A stretch of 64,000 nucleotides of DNA from Zeus faber (Eukaryota; Chordata; Actinopteri; Zeiformes; Zeidae), in contig OY482855.1 of NCBI GenBank assembly GCA_960531495.1, positions 3,162,001 through 3,226,000 of the forward strand, read 5' to 3'. Position 1 is the stretch's first letter; each line of letters begins with the position of its first letter. A program made the translations under genes and the position numbers. Of the stretch, positions 41,797-55,086 are shown in pieces. The notes under the pieces were generated by a model, which was not told where the DNA came from, ran no database searches, and worked only from the letters and a program-made list of their open reading frames with translations.

Positions 41797-43307
41797 TATG
41801 TGTTAAAAGATGGATTTATAGCTTTTTTTAATCAGGCAAGCCTTATTGGAGAAAATGTAAAAAAAAAAAAAAAAGAACAATCAATCAAATGTCAGGGAAC
41901 TGAACTTGATGACTCAGTTAATTTCAGCGGGAAGTTGCATATTTTGTTTGGGAGTTGATCAAACCAATCCTGTGATATGTGCACATTTTTATAAAGCATC
42001 TCAGAGTAGGAAATCTGTCCTAATTGCACAAATATGTAAATTGAAAATGTAATGCAATAAATTCAGTAAAATGATTGTATCTGCCTCTTAAACTTTGGAA
42101 ATCACTCCAATCTCCACCAGGATTTAGGGGAATTTGAAAACTATCCTAATCCCTTAGGAGTTCCCAGCAGGTGAAGCAGGTACCTTCAAACACATGGCTG
42201 AAATGGTTGCTGCTTCACATAAGACTGTTAACAAAAATGATTCCATCTCTATCCAAGCAATCGGCAATAAGTTGATTGTTGAATAAGTTGTTCTTGACTT
42301 ATTGGACTGATTTGTGTTGAATGTAATGTGGGATATGTCACCTGGATGCAGACTGAAGTGCACCATTTGAGCAACAGGTCATGGACCATAAGTGTTTAGT
42401 GTTAAGCTTTTTGTTTATGTGCCATGTTAGAGTGTTAGCGTTTGATAAAACTAAAACGGATACAGTGAAAACAATTTTATGTTACTTTCATGGCATGCTA
42501 CAAATGGCATGGGCCATTTGGAGTATAGTCAAGGTAGCCAGGTTAATTATTAATGTGAAGTGCATTAATAATTACGTGATTGTCTGTGTTCAACGTAATA
42601 ATCAACTTCTGGAGTTTATTAAGATTAAGCCCACCTCCTAGATATGTGAAATAATAGGATGGGTCAAATGCAGAGGTCTGGGGGGGTTTGGGATTTGGGA
42701 TAATACTGGTAAAGAGTTTACTAGAAAAAATAGACATTTGGACAAATAGACCCCTCCTCCACACACAAACACACACACATACATACATGGTGCAGAGAGT
42801 CATCTGGCATACCACCTGGGTCCCTCCATGTACCACTGATGGTCCACGTACCACAGTTTGGGAATGGCTGTTCTAGATACAACCTGTCCATGATCGATCA
42901 CAAGCAATCATTGCCCGTAGTAATGAATTCAATTGTAAACTGTATCTACTGGCTCCAGGATCTATGGTGAAAGGTTGACAGTAGCTACAGTATTTGGTGT
43001 CCTCCTAGTTTGCAATCCGGAGGAAGTACAATTTAAAGCTGTTAAACAAAATAATTACGTATGATTTTCAAAGCTTGCACACCCACTCCCAATGAGATAA
43101 AAACATTTCCTCACTCCTGTTCTGCAATCAAAATGTGATTTGGTTGACTGGTAAGTTGGGATAATTATGGTTTGGATACAACTGTATATTGTACTGTATG
43201 TTACTCAAGCAAATATGTGCACTCTTACACTTGTCTAATATGTGTGTTTTAATATCAATAACCATATGTACTTCATTCCTTGCCTTTTACCCAACCTCTA
43301 CCCCTAG
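41797..43307 (+). other. ITPRIPL2 intron with inverted repeat arm B
   Basis: The intron begins GTATGTG and ends in 'acccctAG'. It holds an A15 run near 41860, the 255-base arm B, and a short CA run at 42765-42787. It has no other recognisable gene. Confidence 0.65.
42292..42546 (+). repeat. Inverted repeat arm B (255 bases)
   Basis: Reverse complement of 38372-38626. The open frame through it (MDHKCLVLSFLFMCH...) is also read on the minus strand in arm A and is not a known protein. Confidence 0.9.
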
Positions 43308-44740
<1,433 letters not shown>

Positions 44741-46400
44741 AACTCCCAAAGAGCACACTGTCTGATTTTTATTTCATTCCATTAAAAGTGTAAAGACATA
44801 TCAAATAAATGGTTCAGAAGTTTACTTTCAGATGTTATTGAGCACAACATTTGCATGACAAATCTCTCCCAAGCTGTAACTACATTACAGCTGTAAGTAC
44901 ATTATAAAGTTGGAACAGTTCACAAACTAATAGGAGGACTGAAACAAAGACACCGCTGCTCATTTCTGTGTGATTGCACTAACTTATAAATTCTATTCAA
45001 CTACTCCGTAGTTGTCTAAATTTTCTATTGTGTTCTTCTATGCAAATTCTAAAATTGAATGTGGTAAAAACAATATTTGTTTCTAACTGTAAAAACTCCT
45101 GACCAGAGGCAGTGGTAGCTGGTGGTTATTGAAAGGGAGGGCTAAATAAAAGTCTGAAACCCTCCATGGAAGTCTTGACTTTGTTTACCTCCTTACCACC
45201 ACGCCACAGACGTGGTTGCCATGACGTGGCTCTGTTTTGGTGCGAGAGAGAGTGCAAACTCCCCTGAGCCTCACCTCTGCTGCTGCTATGGTGACAGCCA
45301 GGTCGTGTCTGCTCCAGTAATAAGGACTCAGCATAGAAAACACACAATCCTGGCTACTAGTTGGAGTGTTGTGTGTCATATAATGTATATCCTGTGGATG
45401 CAATGTAAATATATCTTTCTTTAAATCCATCAATAAATACTTAAATATATACATAAATAAATACAGTAAGACATCATTTAAAGAATGTCAAAAACCCTCA
45501 AATAAATCAGTGCTGATATTTAAGAAGGTGGATTTGCATTATTACCAATGGAGAGTTACAACATTAATCACAGTCAAGGACCGTCCAAAAAGAACACAGA
45601 CAAGGAAACTAAAATCTGTAACAGCAAAGGAAAAAATTGAAACTATAAAATGGCACCATTAATAGTTATGTGACCCATTACATACTAATGAAATATATCC
45701 CTGAATGATAGAGGGGAGTGTTCTGAGCTGCATGTAATTGGTTGCAAGTCTGTAGCTTTTACCTTGGATATTTTTCCCAATATTAGGACATATTAACCTG
45801 TTACACATTTATTAATGACGCAAAAAATGCGGAAAAAATGGGAATGTATATGAAAGAAGGGACTATTCTGAGCAGCACACAATTGGTTGCAAGTCTGTGG
45901 CTATTACCGTACCTAATTTAAAAAAAACATTGCGAAGGTCCCTTCCTGTTAATTTTCGGGCAGGGTTTTGAATTGGTTTGAACAGAGATCATTAAATGAA
46001 TAACAGGACTCTGTTAACATTTGAATGTGTAATTCATTTAGGATCTGTTGATTGAGTTAAGTAGAATTTTAGGAGAGAGAGATAGAGAGAGAGACTCTTA
46101 AGATTCCTTTATTTGCAGTAAGTCATGTCAAAGCAGCAGCAACTTTATCACGAAGGAACCAAAAAAAACCATAACAAAAACCAGAGACAAATCAGTCAAC
46201 CGGTAAAATAGTCAGCAAGAGCACAGACATCTCTCTTTAGAGATAACTAGGTACACAGGGATCTGTTCGTTTCTTCACCAGGTTTGAGACAGCTGTTCAC
46301 TACAAGGACAGCTCCCTTTGTAGTCCAGAGATCCTCCTTTGTACAGTTTACACACAGAGGGAGGGGGAGAGGGAGAGGGAGAAGGTGCGGGATGGGGGGG

Positions 46401-46462
<62 letters not shown>

Positions 46463-46980
46463 CGAAGCTTGTAAAATAGACTTCAATCCGCAGTCTAATA
46501 ATGCTGCATTGCTCCAGTACTAAAGGTATGCTGGAGTCCCTCTGGGAAATAGCAATAATTAATGTATATTAAATCTCTAAATAGTTACGAGAGATTGCCC
46601 CCTTGCTCACCCATGTACTATACCAGCTAAATTGAATAAACCTAAAATCCAACAAACTGAGTGACTTGTGAGTGACTTGTCAAGAGACAAATCTGTAAAA
46701 AGAGACAAACCTTTTATCACTAGGGGAAATAGATAACGTTCCTGCTTTTGTCACCAATAGCTACGCACACACACTCTTACACTCCCAGGATATGTGGATT
46801 TTTATGGGGGGGGCCGTACCCAACATATTTCTTTATGTCTGGTAATTCAGGCCAGTGTTCAATTTTTGTTCAAACATTTTCTGAAGGGGAGCATGCCGGG
46901 ATCCTGCAAGAACATGGAAGTGAGTACAGATCCAAAATGACAATCCGCTCTCATCGAGACAAGTAAAGCAATAAAAAAAA
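44741..46980. other. Non-coding DNA after the ITPRIPL2-like gene
   Basis: 'attaaa' at about 44780 could be a polyadenylation signal. An imperfect direct repeat of about 50 bases, with 'attggttgcaagtctgt', occurs at 45735 and 45885. A (GA)n run lies at 46404-46460. No gene is recognised; the open frames through the GA run are artefacts. Confidence 0.5.
46404..46460. repeat. GA microsatellite
   Basis: Uninterrupted GA run preceded by a G9 tract and 'gggagagggagaggg'. Confidence 0.95.
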
Positions 46981-46984
46981 TAAA

Positions 46985-47180
46985 AAACATGGTGGAAGAC
47001 TTCCTCAACACCTCCCTGAAACTCCCAGTGGACTCTGTGAAAAGATCACCGTTCACCGGGTACACCGACTGGTAAACCACGTGGGGAACCGTCCCTGCTC
47101 CATCATTGCCAAGTTTGAACACTTCAAGCACAAGGAGCTGGTTAAAAGCAAAGGATGGGAACTGAAGTAACCGTGTGTAA
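46985..47180 (+). pseudogene. L1 ORF1 fragment
   Basis: Across two frames: 'MVEDFLNTSLKLPVD', then 'TVHRVHRLVNHVGNRPCSII' and 'AKFEHFKHKELVKSK'. This is the central RNA-binding part of fish L1 ORF1 proteins. It is isolated from any ORF2, so it is a fragment. Confidence 0.75.
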
Positions 47181-48659
47181 CAGGTGTTTTAATTTACATA
47201 AAAAATTGTGAAATATAGCTGCAAATATAATCACAAATAATGAATGTATCGCAAAACTCCCCATATCATGCTTTTTCGCACCGCAGGAACTTTTTCATAG
47301 TTCTAAGGACGTTTTGGAGGAACCGTCCCTTTCATCGTGTTCGTAGGAACTACTGTAGGAACTGTTGCTGATTGCTGTTCTTAGAACTCAGTTTAGAGCA
47401 ACTTATTTCGCTCCTACTCCCAGACAGGGACTGAACTTCAGTGATGGATGTGCCGGTGATGGGGCCAGACTTAAGACCACGGAATCGCCCGGTCCAGTGG
47501 CATTGCTCTGGGTGCGGAATAGCCACGTACACCCAGTGGTAATAAAAAACATGACAAATGAAAAAATTAAATAGTATTTTTAATTGCAGATGTATTTATC
47601 TTATTAAACAACATTTATTGAATGAAACAGAAAATCCCAGAGCGAGCGAGCCCATGCTTTACGGTAGTGGGAACAAACCTTTTAATTGTAACTTCTAGAT
47701 CTAATTTGAGTTAAAATTCAGCATTTGGATTGATTATTTGTCCCCTCAAATTCGTTCAGAAACAAATTTTAGTGGAATGATAAGATGAAATCAGTGAAAG
47801 TTAAGGAGTAAATACAACACGGAACTCGTGCTGAAACCCCATTGGATGACGTCACATCAGGGTCACCAGTGCCAGTGTCTGGTTTTCGGGGAGCTCCCCC
47901 AGGTCCCCATATGTGATTCCCACCCCTATTTAGATAAGAAATAGTAGACAAATGTATTTATTAAATACATATATTATATTATACACTTGTTCTAAGTATA
48001 TATGTATTTTATACATAGTATTTATTAATATTTATAACATAATAAAGATGGTACACACACACACACACAATTGAATGACCTTGAGAGAATGAATGACATA
48101 ATAACAACAACAAATAGCAATAGAAAACCAATCTATTAAATGGGGGTGGCGGTTGGCTGGGGTGATGGGGGTCAATGGAGAAATTGGTTGTGATATTTCA
48201 CAATTATTTTAAGTAAAATAAAAATTGCATAGTTCAAAAACCCTAATTTTGAAATCAAAAGGCCAAAGACTAGAACCTATAAATCCACATACTTGGTCAC
48301 TTTTAAAAGAGGCTGGTAAAACTTTAAAACTAGTCACTTTAATGTACCAAGTACTGCATTGCATAGCTGTTTTGTCTTACCTCTTAGTACATTGCAGTGT
48401 TTGTCTTACAACACTGTGTCTATCTTGCCATTCAGTATGACACAGCATTGTTGAGGCCCACGACTATTTAAGATGTCCACTATCAAGTTGACTCACTGTC
48501 ATTGTTGTCTGCATTTTATTTAGTCTTGTGAATTGTTTAATATTACTTATACTACATTACTTCTTTCCATTTTAGATTTTTTTTATTTTGTTTTTAAAAA
48601 ACTGTTTAAATACTAAATGTTTTTTGATACTGCTTTATTTCAATCACTACTATGCCCTT
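47181..48659. other. Non-coding DNA
   Basis: 47280-47400 contains 'ggaactttttcatagttctaaggacgtttt', which resembles a short non-autonomous DNA element end. A (CA) run lies at 48054-48067. No gene is seen. It may contain the ERV-B 3' LTR, but I could not match it. Confidence 0.4.
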
Positions 48660-49150
48660 ATTTTACGGGTCTCAGGGTCGTCAAGGGGGATGGTAACAAA
48701 GTTCTTAATGACTTGAGTGGTCACGCGGTGCAGTAATGGTATTATGAAAATCAAACAAGTGCATAATAAAGCAAGGACGGCAGCTAAAGCACCAAGAGTG
48801 GGCCAGTGGTGCCAATTCATAAGGAACCACCAGAACCCACTCTGAGCGTCGTTGACTTCCTCCTTAAGAGTGACGTCGCGTAATTGGGTAAGCCTATGTC
48901 AGCTGGCCATCGACGTCGTTGTCGGGGACTAAAGTACATCAAGCCGCCCTGACGAGGATGCAGACCCCACCTTGTGCTGCCGTAAGATGGTCCAGCACCA
49001 TAGGGTTTTGCAGGGACAATAGGCGGAGCGTGCAAAGTTCTTGTGTCGTGGCGTTGGTAATGAAGTCGAAGGGAAGAGCGAGAGTAGGACCTTTTGGCCC
49101 CCATTCCATAATTTGTGATTATATGGGATGTCGGAGCCCCAAACTGAGTC
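48660..49150 (-). pseudogene. env: ERV-B env transmembrane subunit
   Basis: The minus strand carries 'LLSLQNPMVLDHLTAAQGGV', the heptad-end region before the CX6CC motif of gammaretrovirus-type transmembrane subunits. In the motif the middle Cys position is a TGA. After a frameshift come 'WFLMNWHHWPTLGALAAVLA' and a further hydrophobic run that forms a membrane anchor, then a short basic tail. This subunit normally drives membrane fusion. The copy has several stops and shifts and is separated from the surface subunit by a LINE (49160-50460). Confidence 0.75.
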
Positions 49151-49159
49151 GTGAGGACT

Positions 49160-50460
49160 CAAGGTCGGCCGCCCCCAGGTGGTCAAGGTGGGGAAGTACA
49201 TGTCAAGCTCCCTCACCCTGAATACAGGATCCCCCCAGGGCTGCGTCCTCAGCCCCCTACTGTACTCCCTGTACACACATGACTGTGTGGCCAGGTCCAG
49301 CTCCAACACCATCATCAAGTTTGCTGACGACACCGTGGTCGTGGGCCTGATCACCGACTGCGATGAGAAGGCCTACCGCGACAACAGCCTACACCGGAAC
49401 GTCAGCAAAACCAAGGAGCTGATTGTGGACTTTAGGCGTGGATCACAATCGAGGACGCACGCGCCCTTGTGGATTAATGGGACTTCTGTCGATAGGGTGA
49501 GCAGCTTCAGATATCTGGGAGTCCACATCACAGAGGACTTAACATGGGCTGTTCACACAGACACTCTGGTGAGAAAGGCGAGGCAGCGTCTCTACCACCT
49601 CAGGCAGCTGAGGAAATTCCGGGTCTCGGTGAGGATCCTCAAGTCCTTCTACTCTGGAGCAGTGGAGAGCATCCTGACAGGCAACATCACTGCCTGGTTT
49701 GGGAACTGTACTGCCCAGGACAGGCGGGCCCTGCAGAGGGTGGTGTGTTCAGCTGAACGTACCACTGGAACTACCCTCCCCCCCTTAAGGAGCTATACAC
49801 CAGGAGGTGTAGTAGCAGCAACAACAACGGACTGTTTCAGCTGCTGCGGTCAGGCAAGCGCCTCCGCAGTCACACAGCGAGAACAGAGAGACTGAGACAG
49901 AGTTTTTTCCCGCACGCCATTAGAACTGTCAACGCTGACCTCACCAGGGGTCCTAACTGAGCCATACACTAGGCTCCACTACCTACTGTACTGTATGTAG
50001 CATATTGTACCGCATACTGTATCACTGTTCAGGGTTTTTCGTGATGCCGTATTGCTGCGCCGTACTGTTGTATACTGTGCTGTATTATCCCAAACACTAC
50101 TCCCTCTACTCACATTCACATGCCACTTTAATTCACATGCCACTTTAAATGCACATATCTGTATATACATAGGCATATTCCTTCTATCTATTCCATTTTA
50201 TTTCAATTCATTTTTATTGTATTTTATTCTATATATTTTTATCTTATTCTATAAGTATTCCACTTACTGTATTACGTTTTAGGAGTCAGTTAGTCAGTCT
50301 ATTAGAAAGGAATTTTCGACTTTTTATTTTATTTTCTATTTTTTCCTAGGACATATTGTGTGCTATCACCGGGTGCGTTGCATTACATTTCACTGCATAT
50401 ATGTATGGAAGTATGTATATGTATATGACAAATAAAAAATCTTGAATCTTGAATCTTGAA
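49160..50460 (+). mobile_element. L2/jockey-group LINE, 5'-truncated, inserted in ERV-B env
   Basis: The ORF at 49179-49895 has 'NTGSPQGCVLSPLLYSLYTH', 'NTIIKFADDTVVVGLITD' (F-A-D-D), 'NVSKTKELIVDFRRG', 'VSSFRYLGVHITEDLTW', and 'FYSGAVESILTGNITAWFGN'. The 3' UTR ends in 'aaaaatcttgaatcttgaatcttgaa'. RT domains 1-3 are missing by 5' truncation. ERV-B env reads on both sides on the opposite strand (50470-50720 and 48660-49150). It is the better preserved partner of the LINE at 29080-32985. Confidence 0.9.
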
Positions 50461-50730
50461 GGTGGGCAGTGCACGTTTAGTGCAAGTAGCATTGACGTCA
50501 GCAGTGTTGTTGAAAGCGGAGACAATAAAAGTGTGATTGGCCATCCAAACCGGGGCATAAATGCCAATCCATCCATCAGGGAGATGGGTGTATGCTTTAT
50601 GGCCACATAACCAGAAAACACTGTTTAGTAGGCGAGTGCCGTTAATGCCAGGAGCTAATTTAGTGGCATATGTCGTAGCTATGTTGTCATACTATTATGG
50701 GTATGTTCTCATTTTGCGGAGGGCCAGGCG
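50461..50730 (-). pseudogene. env: ERV-B env surface subunit C-terminal part
   Basis: The minus strand shows 'RLLNSVFWLCGHKAYTHLPD' followed by 'GWIGICAPVW', the region with W-x-C-G and G-x-C-A-P that precedes the subunit cleavage site in many fish and gamma-type ERV envelopes. It also has 'FNNTADVNATCTK' with glycosylation-type N-x-T sites. It joins RNase H directly at about 50735, so integrase and the front of env are deleted. Confidence 0.65.
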
Positions 50731-50733
50731 TTA

Positions 50734-51375
50734 TCAAATGTGAAGCAGAAGTCCAGCTGTGGAGCAGACTGTATTTTTGGTGTGTGCGGCACATTTCATA
50801 ACAGAAATTTCTCTGGAGAGCTCAATTGCAGATAAGAGTTCTTTCACGAGTGTGAGGTGCGCGATGGGTTTTCCTGATGACGTCAGAAATCCCCTCTGCT
50901 CCCACAGGGCGCCAAAGTCATGCACCACACCAAAGGCATAGCGGCTGTCCGACGGCAAAACCCACATTTGTTTGACCTGTATCTCTACATTGCGAAGTCG
51001 ATCCGTCCACACAGAGGGTGAGGTTTGCGTCGGGGATATGGTCCTCACGGAGGTCCACCCTAGGCCTGAAAGCGATTTCAATGGCTCGTAAGCAGTCGTG
51101 CAGTGTTTCATTTTCTGTGACTTCAGTGGGGGCGAGTAATGTGGCTGGGTGGAGTGGGGAACAGCGTTGGATTGTTATTTTTGGCATGCCAAGCAGACAA
51201 ACATGATAACGCAAAAATCTTGGTGGTGTCATTTGTGTTGGTTTACCAGTTTGTAGGATCAGTTCCACAGCAGGGGGCACCATCAGCGTGCACTGCGAGT
51301 AGCCCACATACGGCGCGGCAGCTGTTACTGCCTCTTCCGCTGCGGCTACCACACGTAAGCACATCGGGAGTGGAT
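50734..51375 (-). pseudogene. pol: ERV-B RT connection and RNase H
   Basis: On the minus strand are 'LRVVAAAEEAVTAAAPYVGY' and 'CTLMVPPAVELILQTGK' (RT connection), then 'IQRCSPLHPATLLAP', 'LTLCVDGSTSQC' (RNase H first Asp), 'GVVHDFGALWEQRGFLTSSG' after a shift, and 'REISVMKCAAHT' (end of RNase H). The upper end, near 51375, is fused to env-leader-like sequence rather than RT. Confidence 0.8.
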
Positions 51376-51715
51376 GGCAAAAGGTGTGCCACAAGCGGGG
51401 GCGTGGTCGACGTAGTTCCATCGCAGTTGCAGGGTGAGCAACATTCGGCGTACACTCATGTTGTCTCTTCAACGAGTACCCAAAGGGGAGTAGGAACTTT
51501 CTTGCAGTGGGAGGCATGAACCCAGGAGGCTCGGCCTTCGTCCTTGAGGGCAGTGTTGGTGACAAGCAGGAAATGGAACGGTCCCAGGAAACGGGGATTG
51601 TGCCAAGTTGATCGTCGTAGGTTCTTTTCGAGGACCCAGTCCCCAGGTTGGAACTGATGGAGGGGTTTGTGCTCAGGTGGATGTTGAGCAGCTTTCACCT
51701 TTTCAAGGGATGTTG
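51376..51715 (-). pseudogene. pol: ERV-B integrase C-terminal domain and env leader
   Basis: 'KAAQHPPEHKPLHQFQPGDW' begins the integrase tail, with 'RRSTWHNPRFLGPFHFLLVT' and 'WVHASHCKKVP' after it. Then comes the same 'HPATAMELRRPRPRL' env-leader phrase seen in ERV3. The order integrase tail, env leader, then RT connection (51375 downward) is not that of a provirus. Confidence 0.75.
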
Positions 51716-51719
51716 GTGA

Positions 51720-52745
51720 GCGGACAAGAAAGTTCTGGTGGTTCAGGTGGGGTCAGTTGGTTCCGTTGGCTTCAGTCGGGTTCAGTCAGTTGTGAGTTTG
51801 TCGTGGTTATATGTGGGCTTTAGTTAATAATCAGCGCTATTATCATATGCTAAATGTGTGTAGCTTGGAGTGGGTGGAACTCAGGATGTGATGCTGTGGA
51901 TGCTGGGCAGGCTTACACACATTCACACATCATCAGCAAAGCGCACACAGCTTGAATCTTTTTCAGAAACTTCTCTCAGTATGCTCCAACCTTCTAGTTG
52001 CTCACTTCCTTTTCTCTTCCTTTACAATTATATTTTCGTTGTCTTTATCCCAACAGCACTGAAACAGCATTCAAACAACATCAGTTTCAGCAACAATGTT
52101 GCAACACAAAATACAGTGCTCACGAGGAGGAAACCCACATTCTACAACTACCAAAGTCTTACCACGTCCCAGACAGTCAACACTCATACAGATATTCAAA
52201 ATGGCTCTGCTCACCTTAGTTTCTATGGGCCCTGTTGACTTGCTGAGTCGCGGGTCAGACGATGGTCCGCAGTTTAGACCATACAACAAACCTTTATGCT
52301 CTCACAGATTCCTTTCAAACACAAAACACAATAATGAATCATACAACACTTAACACACACATTCTAACACACAGCACAAGCACACACACAGCACACAGCC
52401 ACTAAATGGCCCTACATGTGCTATTGGTATCCACCATTAAATAGCGCTTGGATCAAGTTACCGGAGGAGCTCATATGTACTTACGCCAATCTCTCAGTCA
52501 TTTAGACCCATTTTTAGGTCGAGGCTGCCAGGGCACATATGACTTCGGATCAGAAGATTGCAGGCCTTGATCAGTGCGTGCGCAATGGCTCAAGTAACGA
52601 GTAAACATGTGAGATAAAGAAATTAATGAAAGAGATAAACTTATGAAAATCTAGTAATTATGAGAAATTAAAGATGCAAATATGTTAAACAACGATGTGT
52701 CAGTTCAAGTCAAGTCACACCTTATTTATAAAGCACATTTCACTG
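51720..52745. repeat. Second copy of the block at 23461-24600
   Basis: Collinear with 23540-24600, ending in the same L2 LINE tail ('gtcaagtcacaccttatttataaagcac'). It separates an integrase core piece (52750-52920) from the integrase tail (51456-51698). Confidence 0.7.
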
Positions 52746-52749
52746 TTTT

Positions 52750-52925
52750 TTCCACACATTCCTTGCTATTGTCCGAACTTACTATTGGGATATCAAATCT
52801 TGGTAAAACTTCTCTGCACAGGAATTTAGCCACTGTATCTGCATTTTTATGTTTGGCTGGCACTGAAAAGGTGGGGGCTTTTGGTTCTGTGACAATTCCG
52901 CTGCTGGGAGGTATTTGATAAACAA
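52750..52925 (-). pseudogene. pol: ERV-B integrase core fragment
   Basis: The minus strand reads 'DTVAKFLCREVLPRFDIPIV' followed by 'SSDNSKECVEKTV', the second catalytic Asp region (S-S-D-N) of retroviral integrase. Only about 55 residues remain. Confidence 0.65.
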
Positions 52926-53114
52926 ACTCTGGGAATGGTGCCAGTGAGCAGATAACAGTTAGCTGTGCACTCTTGGTTGGAAGGAAAAATATAGATTAGA
53001 CAATACAGAATACAGAATTATTTAGCCCTAAATAAAAAATGGACTAAAAGAACAAAACTACCCATGGCCTGTACTCACTACATTCTAATAATTGTACCAC
53101 TATAGCTAGAGAGC

Positions 53115-53205
53115 TATGATATCATCTTGTGTTCCTCTAACCTGGAAACATGCCACAAAGACTCACAAACATTGTTGACTCTTTTGACACAAGGGTATAC
53201 TGTAG
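53115..53205 (+). pseudogene. pol: Retroviral RT fragment after the catalytic motif
   Basis: 'DIILCSSNLETCHKDSQTLL' follows a damaged Y-x-D-D position. It resembles the ERV1 stretch 'DDILICSPDKKTCHEDSIKL' at 5931. It is about 28 codons long and on the plus strand, unlike its neighbours. Confidence 0.55.
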
Positions 53206-53290
53206 TTAAAAGACCACTGTCTGTGGACCTGAGAGTTCATGCTGGTTCATGTATAATTTGCATTTGTAGTTTCATTTACAGCCTCAGAAA
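53190..53290 (-). repeat. L2 LINE scrap
   Basis: 'gttaaaagaccactgtctgtggacctgagagttc' matches 24907-24945, inside the ERV3-linked L2. Confidence 0.7.
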
Positions 53291-54000
53291 TAAATCAAAA
53301 ATGTGTCCAAAGTCAGGCTGGTAGACCCATCGGACCTTCCAGTGGACCTTTCCCTGCCTTTCACCAATGTCCCTCAAAAACAGCAAAAAAAGAAAATACC
53401 TGAGGTCCAAATGTATTCACTTCATCCTACTATAGACAACTCAAAGAAAACAATAGCAAATCAAAGTAATATGTCTTGCTAAAAATATCTAGCGTAGAGT
53501 ACGGGATATTCATCAATAATACAGGTTACATTGTCGTAAACAAACTCCAATATTATGAAAACATTCAGGACACATATGTATGTATTGAACTGTTGCTTTT
53601 TTAATACTATCAACTTTTAATGATATTTCACTCGACATTCCTGATCATGATGTCCTCATTCATGGTCCGCCGTCCATTTTCATCCTCCATTTTTGAGTGT
53701 CCATGTTTGAGTGTTCAAATCCATTAGGCTGTTAGAATCTCTGGACACAGCCATCCTCTGACTGGTCCTGAAAGAAAGAATCACCGGCCAGTATCTCGCA
53801 CAAACATCAAATACAGTATAATGAATTCACTTTTGCATTATACTTTATTCCAATATATGATTAACATTTTCCTTTCCCCCCTTTATCCATGCATTTTCCT
53901 CATTAACAATAGTGTTGAGTAAATGATGGAATCAGATATTGAGAATGGGTCTTTCTCTACTAGTGTTAGCTCCTAACTACACACCTCTACCCAATTCAGA
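53291..54000. other. Non-coding DNA
   Basis: No gene is recognised. It lies between the ERV-B and ERV1-like fragments. Confidence 0.4.
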
Positions 54001-55070
54001 CCTGTATACTGACAGATTTTAACAATGCGATTTTTCAGCACACCATTCATTTTTTCCACATACTCCTTGGCTTTGCGGATGATAAACAGCTCCTAAACGT
54101 TGTTTAATTCCCAATTTTTGCAGAATTAATTTTACTGTTCTATCCACAAACTCTTTCCCATTATCTGAGGATATCCGATCTGGAAGTCCCCACCTGCTAA
54201 TGACCTCACGACACAAGAACTTGGCTTGGCAACTGACTGAGCATCTTTACGCTTTGTTGGACATGCCTCAGTCCCCCGTGAAAATCTATCCACGACGACT
54301 AACATGTATCTTTTACCTCCTATTGGTCTAATCATGTCAACAAAATCCACAACCAACTCACACATAGGACCTGTCGGAGTTGGAATGTGACCGGGTGGAC
54401 ACAACACACCCCTCCGAACATTATTTTTAAGACAGATTGTGCATCTGCCTATGACATAATCAATTTGCTCAAGCAAGTACGGTGCCCAAAAACCATACTC
54501 TTTTGTGATTTTTATCCTTACCTCCCCCCTTGCAACATGGGCTAACCCATGTGCTTCCTGAATCATCAGACCTAGTAGGTCAGGGGGTGCTACTATCAGT
54601 CCTTCATGATTTCTCCACAGACCAGCAGAATCTTGTGTGGCCCCTCGGTCCAACCATAATTGTTTATCTATGGCTGACGCCGCTTCTCGCATCGCGATCA
54701 CATCTCTGAACGTGATTTTATCTTACAAGTCCACTTCATGAGTGACCAGAAGAACCTTGCCTGCTTTGTTTGCTCCGGTAAATGCTTTAGCAGCCTCATC
54801 AGCCGCTTTGTTACCTTGTGTGACCCTTGACGTGTCCATTTTGTGTGCTGCACACTTAGCTACAGCTATTTCCTTTGGTTTCATCATTGCATGCAACAAT
54901 TTCATTATTTGGCCATGATGCTGTATCGGAGAACCATCGGTTTTCTATAATCCTCGATTTTTCCACACTGATCCAAATAATTGACACACATTATGTGCAT
55001 ATGCCGAATCTGTATATATTAAATTTCTGCTGTAGCCTTGTGTCAACCCCGTTCATGTAACTCTCTCCAC
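54001..55070 (-). pseudogene. pol: ERV1-family pol fragment: RNase H end and integrase
   Basis: On the minus strand: an RNase H remnant near 55000 ('AYAHNVCQLFGSVWKNRGL'-type residues), 'AVAKCAAHKMDTSRVTQG' (54860), then integrase with its full zinc-domain spacing ('EAHGLAH' and 'CTICLKNN'). The core follows with 'ELVVDFVDMIRPIGGKRYML' (first Asp), 'GLPDRISSDNGKEFVDRTV' (second Asp) and 'HPQSQGVCGKNEW' (Glu). It is very similar to ERV1 at 7100-7850, without the repeat insertion and with about 60 extra codons. Frames break at about 54720 and 54130. No RT or env of this family is attached. Confidence 0.85.
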
Positions 55071-55086
55071 GATGCATAGCCAAAGT

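Noticed and set aside
42381-42641. 86-codon frame conserved in two places (also 38337-38537)
   Set aside because: Its conservation is due to a recent inverted duplication of DNA, not to selection on a protein; no family is recognised.
46247-46523. Ser/Leu or Arg/Glu dipeptide repeat proteins
   Set aside because: Translations of a GA microsatellite.
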